Of a stretch of 64,000 nucleotides of DNA, positions 1-12,130 are shown in pieces; the stretch's first letter is position 1, and every line of letters starts with the position of its first letter. The position numbers and the translations under genes were made by a program. The DNA comes from Lethocerus indicus. Lineage: Eukaryota; Arthropoda; Insecta; Hemiptera; Belostomatidae. Below the pieces are notes generated by a model, which saw only the letters and a program-made list of their open reading frames with translations, was not told the origin of the DNA and ran no database searches. Location: positions 11,329,637-11,393,636 of the forward strand of contig JACDQD010000010.1 of NCBI GenBank assembly GCA_019843655.1, given 5' to 3'.

Positions 1-3000
1 CATATAAATCACTCCCGGGGGAGATCGACACCCCAAGATACATTACATGCCTTGTACAAGATTACTATGCGTTAAGCGAGTCCCCGAGATATTGGATTTA
101 CACGAACACTCCTGTTTCGTTTTGTATCCTGAAATTGCATCAACCAACTTATAGCAACGTGGAAAACAAGCATTTTCTAATAGACGGATTGACAAATTCT
201 TATAGTTAGTTGAAAAAAAAATCAATATACGAATAAATTTCGGACTGCAATATATTTATATTGATTAATGGGGTTTAATGGGCTATTTTTTCACAGCGAA
301 AGAGATTTGATTAATGTAGTGGAAGATCGTTTTACAGAAGATATCCTCTGTATACTTTGACTTTTGGTGGGGAACGAAATGGTTATGACGAAGCTTCATA
401 AGTAACACCGTGGAACTGCAAGACTTATTTTGTTTATCCTATCATAAACTATTGAGGTCATAAATGAATAAGCATCGAATCAGGGAACAGGACTGAAATC
501 TGAAATGCGGACGAGCGCTGTTTATTTACCTGGCGCAGGCTGTAAATAACTGTAATTCGAACCGGTTTATTTGTTAATTTTAATTAGCCCGCGACGCTGG
601 CTCAACAACAATAAGACTACAGCTTGTAAACAACAAAGTGTGTAGGCCCCATAGCGCGGTGCACGGATCGTGGGCTTTTGCCGTTTTGTCTCACGCTGAA
701 TACCACATCTAGAAACCATGACCAATTATATTGCACCGGCGGCCGAGAATTTAACGAACTAAAATTAAATCCGACGACGCTAATTTCCCTCGTCAGTTGT
801 GTATGATTACTTTTTTGTTATTATATCGTACGCGCGTTCCTATCGCAGCGTTCGCATCGGGAACGCACCTAATTGCAAGCCCCCCCTCGTTAAGGGTATA
901 GAAACCAGTTAACGGGCATGAATGGGAGAGCCCAGTTCGCCGAATGAATAGCCGCCAAAGTTTTGTGCCAAAATATATCATTTTTTAGTCCTGAAGGGTT
1001 GGGACACGCGAAACAGAGTCGAACGGGAAAAAGCTAGGCAACTCAGGAAGAATTGAAATACAATTTAGAAACCCATTACAAGTTATTAACCGAGAATACT
1101 TCTATAATGGGACGCATGCCTTGTGCTCGAAGCGACGATTAGCCGGACCGTAACTTTGGCGTCGCGACTTACGACGGGACGGAAAAAAATTAATCAAAAA
1201 ACCTCTCGAGTTTTCATCGCGCGATTCAGTCCACAAATCAAAGCACCAGGAGTACTTACTGGTAGGTTGGGGGTCTATTAAACGACAGTCTTTAAAGGAG
1301 TGATGGACGACAAGGTTGTTAGCGGACCTGACACGGCGTGTGGGACAACTGTCCATCTAGGGGCACGGCCTCTCGGCCGCGATCCCCCATTCCCTCTATC
1401 TATCTCTCTCTCTCGCTCTCTCTCTTCTAATGGGTCGAATAGAAATCGGTAAAGAAAAATGGCGCAATTAATAAATGTCTCGGAAAGGACGGATCGCTCT
1501 GTCGCAAATAGAAATCACGTACGGGACCGACACGGCGGCCCCCGGTTCTGACGTCGGCCGTCGACACATATTCCATGTCCCATAACTTAAATGAGCAGCC
1601 TTAGAAATGCCTTACTCGTGTAATTACTCTACCCTTATTTTATTTCCACTGTAAAATTCAAGTAAAGACCGTAAATTGAACACATGCGGTCCGTCCTACA
1701 CCAAAAACAGCTATTTTCATTTTCACTATTTAAGAGTCAAACCATCTAAGTACTTAGATCACCAAAAAAATTAGCATACTGATAATATTCCATTTTCCAT
1801 AATCACAGATAAGATGTTTTTATTTCAAGCCGAAACTACAACCTTCAATTATATTTGTAACGATGTGATCGATGTGATAACACGAATATGCTAAATATTA
1901 TGGACTATTATTGTACTATGAGTTAGGCGGCTTGGTGGACAACTCCATTCTGTCTATTCTATTTAAAATACAGTTGTAAATTATTAATTTGTACCTATAC
2001 GTGGAATTTTGACCTGACTCCAGATAATAAAAGCAGTCTCTAGCTTTCCCAGCTTCGATGCCCAATGGTGTACCAAAATTATATATAATCGCAAATTTGA
2101 ATATTCGAATAGAATACAGCCCGGTGGTTCGTTATAATACCGCCGGCCCCAATACAAGTCGCGAGACGTCCATATACAACGAAAGTAGGTCTGGGATTGA
2201 GAAGAATTGATTAAGGAGCTGGATGTCGTCCAACCACAGTCGGAGAGGATGGTAAGAGCTGTCGCGAGGTACACACAATCGTAAATTTAAATTTATTGGA
2301 TATCAAACGATTCCAGAAAGGGAGCAGAATCAAAACCACAGCTGAAAGAAAAACTAATCACAGCCCTAACCGGACTATTAAATATCAAATACGAACATAA
2401 TGTAGAAAATAAAACGTTACTGCCCAATGTAGAGTACACCAAGACGATCCTATGGAATAGAAGAGTAATTAAGTTCCGAATGAACTTCGGTGGAGACGAC
2501 CAATAAAGAGTTGCCACGTAATATACAGTTTTCGTACAGATTACCTAAATATAAAATATAAATTCTAATTATACCGCTACTAGATCCGTACATTGTAAGA
2601 CGGTACTGAAATCAAAATATTCACACGACGAGAGTATGAACTGAAAACAAATTAATTGCACTAATTGTACATAACGATCTTCAAGTGCCCAAAACGAAGA
2701 TTAATAGGCTATAAGACAAAACAGTCTCCACCTACCACTTTTTTATATTCTTAATTGCTATAGGTGTATTAATAGCATAACTGTGATGAATAAAGTACAC
2801 TCGTTACTTCAACTGTAATTACAGCCGCATTCGGCACGAGTGGGAGGATTGCAATTATAAATATAATTACAATTAATGGCCGTTCGCGACGAGTGCACAA
2901 TTTACGTCTAAACAAGGTGATATTGTTATACCAAACAAAAAGCTTCGTGTACGTGAAACGATTCCGAAATAAATGCCGGTGGTTTATAATCACCTAATTA

Positions 3001-4239
3001 TGAACATTAAAACACTAAAGCCGTTCCGCCAAAATCCCTAAATGAAAAGTAATTTTCGTTTGAAATGCAATAACATCATTACAATTACACATACGGTAAA
3101 ACCGCACCAAATATGATTATTAAGAATACATCACATAGTATTTAATACGAAATAAGTTAAAATGGCAATATTCCGTTCTACAGTGTGAAAATTCTCATGA
3201 GATGTGCAACTGAAAATTCGTACGTCCGAGCGAAACGCGAAAGCTTTTTCGAGTACGGCTTAGAATGCTTTTGCATATTAATAACACCTCGGAACGCTAA
3301 ACAAAAAACGCAAGAAAGTGTACACATTCAATTATAATTCCAGGCATTGATGAAAGGTGCACGCTAATCACATAGCAAAGAATAACCGGAGCTATTTATG
3401 CGATCCTGGAACCGACTATGAAAAGGGGATCAGGGGAATATCTGGAGTATAAAAATCAGACCCGGAACCTAGCAATTTCAGTCCTCCTTAAATTATTACA
3501 ATAACGTTTATAGTTATTATAATAATTCCTAATCAATATCAATAAATATTTGTCAGTCACGGTGTATTTTGATTGGAGTGAAATCGAAATTCTGACGGAC
3601 AAAGATATAATATAAATAATGAATAAATATAATATAATTGTTACCGCATCATTAACGCCATCAACTTCAATAAGTTCGGTGTCTAAACATAAACAATTTT
3701 ATTATACAGTTGTAAACGTCAAACATGCTGAATAATTAGTGCGGCAAAGTGCAGTTATGTTCAACAAAACTATGGCCAGAACCTGTTTGTTTGAACGTTT
3801 TAATTAATATTAATAGCATTTATTTGTAAGCAATTAAATAATGACATGTCAGGTCCAATGCTTCAATTATTCACTTCCATATTTACGATCATTATAATAT
3901 TAATACAGAAAATTAGTTTCAATATGGTCTGCTATAAGGTCATGTTCATTTTGTTAAAGGGGAAAAAAGTCACAAAATATTTTTATGAATACTGAGAGGT
4001 ATCAGATCTTTCCAGACGGGGAAAATTTCACAATTACAACCCAATAATTCTCCAATTATCTTTTTTTATATATACCGAAATAATTCCAGTTAATAATTAT
4101 GAAATGTACACAGCAGCGTGGGCAACAGAAGAATTCCGAAATATAAAACACTCGTTTAATCGACAACACTCAAGGCATTAATTAGGCAACAGTCTTTCGT
4201 TTTTTTCTTATTATCTATTTCTGGCCGTCTTTAAACACC

Positions 4240-5470
4240 TGAAAAACAGCTGTCAAAGCGATCCCACAGCTGCCCCACGGTATTTTTTTTACGTACCGCC
4301 AATTTGGGGGCCGGCAAATTACACGAGCCCGGTCCGAAGCCCCAAATTGGCTAGAAAAACGCTGACAGTGTCCAACTCAAATTACATATTTGAACCGGGC
4401 CAGTTCAGTACAGTTTTAATTGCCGGCAGGGACTGGTCCTGATCCGTGGCGAATAACTAATACCAATAGCGACTGCACGAAGTAACGTAATTTAATAATA
4501 CATTTCCTGCATAGACTGTCTTAGACTGCATAGACTTAAAAAAAACTAGAATATGGAGAACTATATACAAAGGGAAATTATGGCCCTAATTTACAATTTG
4601 GTCAATAATGAGGTTTTATTCTTTTTCATACAATTATAATACCAAAGTCGAGGCGATATTCTAATCGAACAATAAAGAAATCAAATGTATATTCGATCGG
4701 GACAGAGTAGTATAATTCTAAATGTTGAGAGGGCTCAACCAGAGATACTACGCAGCTATACGTGCGGTCGTCGCGGCCTGGGATAGCGGCCGAGAGAGAG
4801 GCGATGATAATAATAAATCTACAATAAACACAACTAGTTAGCCGAGGGGTCCGGAAGCGGGTTGGGGACGGGGATCTAGAGCCCGTGGGAGGGAGCGGGG
4901 GCGGGGGGAGCCGCCGATTTGCATACAACACGGCCGGCCAATAGATTGGCGCTAGCGGTGCACACATACGCACAGATACACATCCCATCCCTCTCCCTCA
5001 CTCACACACGCACTATTTCTCTCTCTCTGGCTCGTATAACTTATGACGCTCCCTCACTTTAATTGCCTTATTAATTGGGAAGGGGGCGGAGCCCCCCACT
5101 AGGCCAGCCGCCGGGTCACTCTACGGCTTGGGCGAACCATCCCTGTCAACAGTATATTCCCACAGTGACCCCCGCCCCCGGGGCCTAAATTTATTCATTT
5201 AGTTAATTAAGCCCGGCGCCCCTGTAGCCGCCGGCCATACGGGAATGAATTACCCCCGCGGATCGAACGGTCGCGGGCCCGGCGTTCGATAAAATGTCCC
5301 CAATTTATGTCTTCCCGTGGGAGGGTCGCTGCCACCGGCCAAATGTTAAACGGGACTCTCTCGAACAAAAAAAAATCCCTTGTTAGTAGAAATGCCGTAC
5401 TAACGGCGCAGCGAATTATGCCTCTCTCTCCCCCCCACCCTATCGCGTGATTTAGTTTCACTGCACCCCG
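4240..5470. promoter_or_regulatory. GC-rich intronic island, candidate regulatory element
   Basis: It begins with ACAGCTGT (4246-4253) and a second CAGCTG nearby, then a perfect 12-bp inverted repeat GCCAATTTGGGG / CCCCAAATTGGC (4298-4309 and 4340-4351). Further on are a short GGGGGC-gga-GCCCCC hairpin near 5090 and homeodomain cores in TTAATTAA context near 5200. It lies inside a Sowah intron. The composition contrasts with its AT-rich flanks. Enhancer function is inference. Confidence 0.3.
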
Positions 5471-7997
5471 AAAATATAATATGTACGGAATGGCGGCAAG
5501 GTTGAGGGTTAAATTTATAGAAAAATTCTATTTAAAACAGAGGGACATTTCAAGACCTTCTGTTAACATTGTAAAATCCGATAAAATATATTTTCCTCAA
5601 TACACGAATATGATAAGTAACAAATTCAACCACCAAGGAGAGGAATGCCATGAACTGTATGAATTCCCTAAAGCGCTAAAGCCTTCTCTCATGGCACATC
5701 TATACTATGTACTTCCATAGTACGTATTTATTTAAGAATTAATATTATCTAAAAATTTAAAACAAAAAAAATAATTGAAATATCAACTGCGGGAGCATTC
5801 GTGTTATCAACAAATACAGAGACCAAATTGGTTGGATTAAGATTCTATTTTAATTAAAGGACACATCAATGGAAAGGACAATATTTACGGGGGAGTCAAT
5901 ATCAATAAAATCGGCGGACTTGAAGAGTATCAAAGCGGTCGACGTTTATCCCTCTAGGATGGGTGGAATGATTAGGTTTGTTTACGAAGGTTAATACCGG
6001 GCCAGAATAAAACAAACAGAAGCACCACCCCCCGCCGAAGGGGAGGGGGTGAAGGCTGTGTACAGAGAGGGCGGTGGCGGGACTGATCAAACAACCGATC
6101 GAAACAATTCAAACACGTTTATATCCCGATTTACGCGCTCCGGCTCTTTCATCTCTTGCTTCATTTTCATTAATGCAAGCCAACTTCGTTAATGTGCAAG
6201 TTATTGAAGCGACAATATCCCCATTTTACGAGCACATACTTGGCATTTCGCGTATAAACGGGACATGTAATGTGTCCAAGGTTCGAACATAATGTGCATT
6301 AACATTATCGAGCAATTCGGAAAGAGGGAATGACGGAAGAGGGAATGACTCATTATCTTAACAAATCTGTAATGACGGGGAAAAAAGAGGAAAATTGCCG
6401 CTTTTATTCGGGGGAATGAAGAAAGGTACAGGCAACATTTTGCAAACCCGAAGGGGTTTTCAAACCATGGATCAGCCGTGTAGCCGTTCGGCTTTCAGGA
6501 ATTTTCACTATAAACCTCGGCGGGAGCTGAAAGCCAAAGCGGGAAACCCTTCGCCGCGCCTTTTACCTGGGAAACAACTCCCACTCGCGTTGCGTGTGTG
6601 CGTCTCTTTTGGTGCAGAGAGAGACACTCAACTAGAGAGACTGGTTTATAGGGAACGAAGAGGGCGACCACATCGAACAAAACACAATACGGGTAGAATA
6701 TGTGTCGACTAGTGAATTCTAAACAATAATTAGGGGATAACACCAGGTTACGTTAATTATAAATTATATATAGATATCGTTTTTCATCATTCCTTAAGTG
6801 GACCCTAAATGATATTATTACGGTGCAGTTACAATATGAGTGGAATAGCTGTGCGATTTCGCCGAATTGCGTAGGAGGGCAATTTACGGCAGTTGTTGCC
6901 CACGAATAATTCAATTCCGCAAAAACGAGAGCGCTATTCGTCACCGATTCAGAAATAAGCCGAGTGAATTTCAGAAAGGGCGAAATGGCCCTTCCCGGCG
7001 TGGGTTTTAACATCCTAAAATAGACAGGTAAGTGACAATTTAAATTTCGCCCAAATTCAAAAGCCGACGCTGGAATAGACGGCCCGCGAATATACCGATG
7101 GATGATGTTACGGCTAAATGACAGTTATTAATTAATTCACGCGCTCGAATAATGGACCGTGTGAAAGGGAAAAAAGGTGGGCGCGAGTGAAATTTCCAAA
7201 GTACCCATTCCCCTGAGCGCGTCGAATCGCACCAACGCTCAAATAAAAATTTAGTTGAAAGAAAATCACTAACAGTGAATAGAGGTTATTGATAGAAAAA
7301 AGTATTATGAATAAAAGGTTCGGTGGGTAAGTAATGGTATAGTGCAGTTTATTGTTGCAAAAATTAAGGGGTTTATATTTTAAATTAATTCAAATTCGCT
7401 GTTTTCTCTGTATTCAACTGGGGGTTATTAAATTTACTTCCAACAGTACATAAAATGCAATACAATACATAAAATGATCAAATAAAGAAAGTGGATGCCA
7501 GCTTAACTAGTGCGTAATCATGTGTGTAATATGTGTGCATTCATTACAGAAGCACCAAATATTACTAATTAGTTAATGGTAAGAATGTATACCAGATTAT
7601 CTGAGTCAACATTCAGAAAAATTACCGCTTTAAAGTAACAGTATAGAGCGGAGAGACAGGGCCCCACCAACAGGTGAGAAGGGGTCGCCGAGATGAATAT
7701 GACACATTTAAACTACACCTATAAAACTGACAGGGAAGTGGCAATTTAAATTTAGACCGGGATATCCGGCGGACAGGGCGGCGGCGGATGACACGGCGGG
7801 CCCATACATAACCCGAGGAATAAGGGTCGGGGGTTGGGGAGGGACAATAACAGAGGGTGGATGGGGCAGCGGAGGGAGAGAGGGAGGGATGATGAATATG
7901 CAGGTCCAGTGCCAATTGGCATCGGGGGCCAGTCCAAACAGAGCGGGAGGCGGGCGGGCCCCGGCCCGGGGTAATGAAATCAACACGGGACGGTGGC

Positions 7998-8035
7998 GGG
8001 GGCGGGGACTGGGGGCGGTGGCGGGGGCCGTGGGG
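7998..8035 (+). other. G-quadruplex-forming motif
   Basis: Five G runs (7998-8002, 8004-8007, 8011-8015, 8023-8027, 8032-8035) are separated by loops of 1, 3, 7 and 4 bases, satisfying the canonical four-tract G-quadruplex pattern on the plus strand. It sits in the G-rich island at 7780-8280 within intron 6. Confidence 0.6.
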
Positions 8036-9100
8036 CTAATCAGACCCCCACGCCCCGGGATTTTAATTAATACAGTGTGCCTCTCTGATCCCACACCCCT
8101 AAGCCCTAGGCCGTCCTAACGCCCCTCCCACTTCTATACAGCGTTTGACACTATAATCGCCACACCTCCCCTCCACCCTCCAGACAGGCCAAATAGAGAC
8201 CCCTCCGCAAATACACCCTCCGCCCATCCCGCACTTATCACACTGTTAATCTCCCGCGGGGTGGGGGGGTGGATGAAAATCGATATAACTGACTGTGAAG
8301 CGCTTTTTCGATGATCTCCCGATTGGCAGTCGGCTATTGTTTATTTTCAATTCGCCCCCCCCAAAATGCAACGCGAGTAAAACTTCAAGTAAAATGGTAT
8401 AATATTTCAGGAAAGAAATTACATTCAACCACCATTTCTGCCGTGTTAGACAACCGTACGTCGGTGGATTACGAAAGTAATCGTGCTATGATACAAACGT
8501 ATTCACATATAAATGGAAAACCAGAAAAACTATTACAATATGCATGAACGGAGATACAGATTCAGCTCAATTGTCACAGAGCCGAGGGAAGTGTGACGTT
8601 ATCTCATTACGAGGAAGCCATTTTTAGCTAAATGCGATGAAAATTTAATTCGTCATGCGCGTTGTTAATTGCTCATGTTACGGTTAAAAATTAACTTAAT
8701 TTTAATTTTAAACACGAGCGCTAATGGGCAAAAGGTTATCTTCGTTGAACGGTCGCATAACTCGGACTCTCGAAAGCGGGCTGAATTCCCCTTGACGGGC
8801 TCTCCTGCTAATTTACATTCCGTCCAGTTTATGCTGAGTGAATCCCCTCTCACTACTGCGGTGGCTCATCCCATAATCACTCCAAGCCAAATAGAGAGAC
8901 TCCCGGCAAATATAATCCACCCTCTAATCATCAATATCCTACCCCAGTTGTAGGGGGTTAAATGGAATCGATATGGCCCTAACACAACGCTGATAATCTG
9001 CTGACGCGACCATCGCATAAGGAAAACAATTCAACAACGCTAATTTTTAGTTTTACAATTAGCATACAGAGCAATAATGAATTAATAATAAGCCACATAC

Positions 9101-9202
9101 CTTGAGCTTGACGAGTTTGGGATTTTCAGACGCCAGCTTTGCGATCGCTTGGTAGTTGGCCTGTGAGCAGCGTATCAGCCATTCCCGGCTCCTTGCGTCC
9201 AA
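9101..9202 (-). CDS. Sowah: Sowah exon 6: lead-in helix of the ankyrin region
   Basis: This 34-codon exon (residues 261-294) reads LDARSREWLIRCSQANYQAI and continues to ...NPKLVKLK. This is the conserved segment directly before the first ankyrin repeat in Sowah proteins (LD-R-REW, then a helix, then -P-LV). The acceptor is tttacgttcactag and the donor is gtatgt, both in phase 0. The next exon should begin with the D-T/S-G-[YF]T-LHWAAK ankyrin motif. I searched 1-9100 for it on this strand without success, so it probably lies beyond the left edge. An upstream acceptor (aattacag) is possible but would read into a stop. Confidence 0.9.
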
Positions 9203-9402
9203 CTAGTGAACGTAAATTGAAATAAATATCTAACGTTTCGCGTCCGTTGCAAATACTGTGACATTTATGAACGAGAAAACAGCTGTAATTAAACGCTGAC
9301 GCGGTTACTCTACAATTAGCTCGACATGAAATACAGGCGTTAATGTTAACAAAACAAAAAAATGGACGCATTAAACTGTAAATGACAGAAGCATAAACTT
9401 AC
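9203..9402 (-). other. Sowah intron 5 (200 bp)
   Basis: Short intron from gtaagt to ...cgttcactag between the acidic micro-exon and the ankyrin lead-in exon. No other content seen. Confidence 0.85.
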
Positions 9403-9447
9403 CAGGGTATTGGACGATGTGTCGTCGTCGTCCCGTTCGGCGCTCGC
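9403..9447 (-). CDS. Sowah: Sowah exon 5: 15-codon acidic micro-exon
   Basis: This 45-base micro-exon encodes ASAERDDDDTSSNTL (residues 246-260). It has a strong acceptor (catttgtttcag) and a consensus donor (gtaagt), and is phase 0 at both ends. It lies only 200 bp from exon 6 on the same strand and in compatible phase, and its Asp/Ser-rich sequence fits the acidic stretch that precedes the LD-R-REW ankyrin start in Sowah proteins. A symmetric exon of 45 bases could be skipped without changing the frame. It was identified by its splice sites and position, so certainty is lower than for exons 1-3. Confidence 0.78.
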
Positions 9448-10489
9448 CTGAAACAAATGAATATTCATCAGTATACAACTCCATACGTGGGCACCCTCAC
9501 GGCCAGAGGGGGATATTAAAAACCTTATAATTAAAGTAATAATCTGTTCCAAATTAAAAAGTAATTTCTTAACACCACGGAGCCAGTTTAAAGCCAATAA
9601 TTTTAATATTATAATCTGAAAGATTAGAACCATCCGAAAAAACCGAATCGACGCTGTTCCCATTATTTAAATTAGGGTTTTCGAGTTCCCGCCCGTTTAA
9701 TGAGTTGGGCTCGGAATTATAAGGACCTGCAAATTAACACGTGTAAGAATGTAAAGTTAACGCGGATAACGAAAAGCAATATCCCGAACACACACGGTCG
9801 GCAGAAAATACAAGGTGTAAACATTCGTTTTATTTCTTGTTGTTCAATTATTCCGAAAGACGGGAAAGGGGGCCGAGGTCGGATGGGGACAAAAAAATTC
9901 ATTAACAAAAAAAACTTTGCCAAAATCCATCGCAACCGACTAAGCAGGTGTATACGGGTACGAATGTGGAAACACACGAATTACATTTTCAAACAACATG
10001 CTCAATGCGCACGACATGTATTATTAGCCCGATGAAAATTCGTGCGAATGGAACGTACTCTGGCAACACAATGTTAGAAGATACAGATGGAATCCGATTA
10101 ATATTTGGGATCATTTTTTGGAGTACATTTCCAGAAAACGCGAACAAAAATACAAATCATGAATTAGAACAAATTTTCTAAAAGAATTCTAGTTGTCTAT
10201 TCTGCCTATGAAATTTGAATGCACTCAATGGGAGACTACGAATTTGTTCGATAAATTGCAATTATGAAGATAAATTATAACGATAACTCATGAAAGGGTG
10301 ATATAGTAAATCGTAGTCATTTGATATAGGAGATTGAACTGACAAACAGAAAGCTTATTTGATATTTATTGTGTATACGAAAATATTATAATGTTAAACT
10401 AAGATTCACAAAGCCAGTGAATAAGAACTATTGTATTTTAACCAAATAAAACATTCAGCGGTAAGCTTCGGTGTATTATTACATTCTCA

Positions 10490-10880
10490 ACCCAAAATCA
10501 CCGGCAGAAATCGAATGCCCCGGACGGCCTGTCAGATCGGCGAGTCAGTACGATTAAATGTCAGTTTCTCGTAACCGGTATACGGGGGCATCAGAAAAGG
10601 AAAACGAAGAAACGGATTGGCATTATACGTCCAAGGTTTTAATCTGATGGGAAACGCCTAAGACACGGAGTCTGATGGGGTCCGGCCCAGCATGAGCCAT
10701 CTGCCAGGTCGTCGGCGGGTCTCACCGCTTGAACTGTAATTAATCTGAGCGTCCAGGCCGGTGGCCTCCCCGATAGTGGTCGAGACCTTTCAGGAGCCAG
10801 CTTTACGAGGCCGCGTGAAATCTCCGTGCCGGCCTCTCGTTACTCACCCCGCCGGCCGCCATCATAACTCGGCTGCCCGT
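10490..10880. promoter_or_regulatory. GC-rich intronic island with two TGTCAG sites
   Basis: This GC-rich block lies just inside intron 4, about 1 kb from exon 5. It contains TGTCAG at 10530-10535 and 10559-10564, the core bound by TALE proteins of the Meis/Homothorax class. No open frame with splice sites was found. Regulatory function is inference. Confidence 0.22.
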
Positions 10881-11579
10881 CGGAAGCGAGAATAAAAGGA
10901 TCGGGAAATATTTAGACGGCCGATTTGCCGTTGGGGAAGAACTTCTTCTTTTTCGCAATTGAAGGCTTCCTCACTCGTCGGAAACCGGTCACCGGGCAGT
11001 TTAAAAGCAAAACTTTCAGTGACGCCAACCAGAGGAGAGAATGAAAAACATAAATACAATCTGTCCTGGACGACAGAAATCTTCCCACCAGGTGGCTTTC
11101 AGTTTTTCGAGATGGATCAATCCATGAAGGTAATTACCTCCAGGAGCGACCAGCAGCTCTTGCAAGCAAAGGAACTCTTTGGTACTTATACAAAAAATTA
11201 ACGCCAATACATCGATTTCGACCACCTGCCTTATATTAAGCCACCAACTGTAGTCATAAAAAACATTACATAATTGTGAAACTAATCACTTAAGAAACTA
11301 CTATATTTGAATATTGCCATAATATATATTGACAAGAATGAGATTTAACTCAAATCTAATGATTGCACTGGACAGGATAAATGTTTATACGCCCCTAATA
11401 CACTAACATTATCCGCGATAGCCAATTCGTTATGATTTAAATAATAATTGGATAATTCGATACAAAAGGACAATTTTTTCAACTGAATACCTGAATAAAT
11501 TAAAAACGGAATGATATCGAATCTATCTTTAAGATAGTTAATTGAATGCAGAAAAGCTTTACGCCATAAGTTCCTCTGA

Positions 11580-12130
11580 ATATTCCAGGTTTCCTTGACA
11601 TTTTACCCGGCTCTGTCCTCCATCTCTTCCTCCTCCTTCCCCTCAATAGAAGTCACAGTTTTCCCCAACCTATTTAATAAAGGCTCCGGGGCAACAACGC
11701 CTAATTAAACCGCGAGAGCCCAACTTCACGTGTAACCTGGGGCGGCTCTGGCCCTATTGAAAATTTCAACCCTCGGCCTTATTACAAAGGGCTGAGGGAA
11801 TCCGAAACCGTGGCCCCGTGTAACAAGCCAAGTTCCCCGCCAACTGTTTAATAGGGGAACTTCGACAAGTTACCCCGCAGCGGCGGAGTGATTCGGGACA
11901 GGAGGGGGATGATGGAGGGTTCCAAGCTCCCCGGGAATTATTCCGAGATCCCGATAAAACCGACTTATAACGGTTAATAATTATCTCTAATCTTAGTTTA
12001 ATTATTCCCTTGTGTATTAATAACGCGAAATTCGACAAACAATTAATGAAGGGGAGGGGACGCGTGCCGGATGTTTCGGGGGGCACCTGCCCGACCGAGG
12101 ACAACGGCTTTTGTAGGTCAAGATACCAGG
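11580..12130. promoter_or_regulatory. GC-rich intronic island, long stop-free frame on the minus strand
   Basis: The island is pyrimidine-rich at its left end and holds TTTAATAA and CTAATTAA homeodomain-type cores. A stop-free run of about 175 codons exists on the minus strand (11766-12293), but it has no recognisable domain, no family similarity and no clear splice context, so I do not call it coding. Confidence 0.2.

Larger units (their letters stand above)
1..9100 (-). other. Start of Sowah intron 6; no gene recognised
   Basis: Everything downstream of exon 6 within the window reads as non-coding. The expected ankyrin exon was not found. Positions 1-4200 are mainly AT-rich, with GC-rich short stretches near 1310-1570 and a CT run at 1402-1426. 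From 4240 to 5470 there is a GC-rich island with a 12-bp inverted repeat, and from 7780 to 8280 a G-rich island with a quadruplex motif. A consensus plus-strand donor, cag|gtaagt, occurs at 7028, but the sequence before it has stops in all frames; a non-coding transcript is possible but unsupported. Confidence 0.55.

Noticed and set aside
2012..2075. Minus-strand LVHHWASKLGKLETA, resembling an ankyrin repeat core
   Set aside because: The residues before HW do not match the G-T-LH pattern, no acceptor lies nearby, and the next family motifs are absent. A decayed ankyrin fragment is conceivable but chance is more likely.
2405..2440. Minus-strand CTLHWAV, also ankyrin-like
   Set aside because: The following residues (TFYFLHYV) do not fit an ankyrin repeat and there is no splice support.
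2829..2840. ATTCGGCACGAG, similar to a cDNA cloning linker (also partly near 21989)
   Set aside because: It is incomplete, lacks vector sequence on either side and is embedded in ordinary genomic sequence.
7028..7033. Consensus plus-strand donor CAG|gtaagt
   Set aside because: The preceding sequence from the nearest acceptor has stops in all three frames, so no coding exon; a non-coding transcript cannot be judged from sequence.
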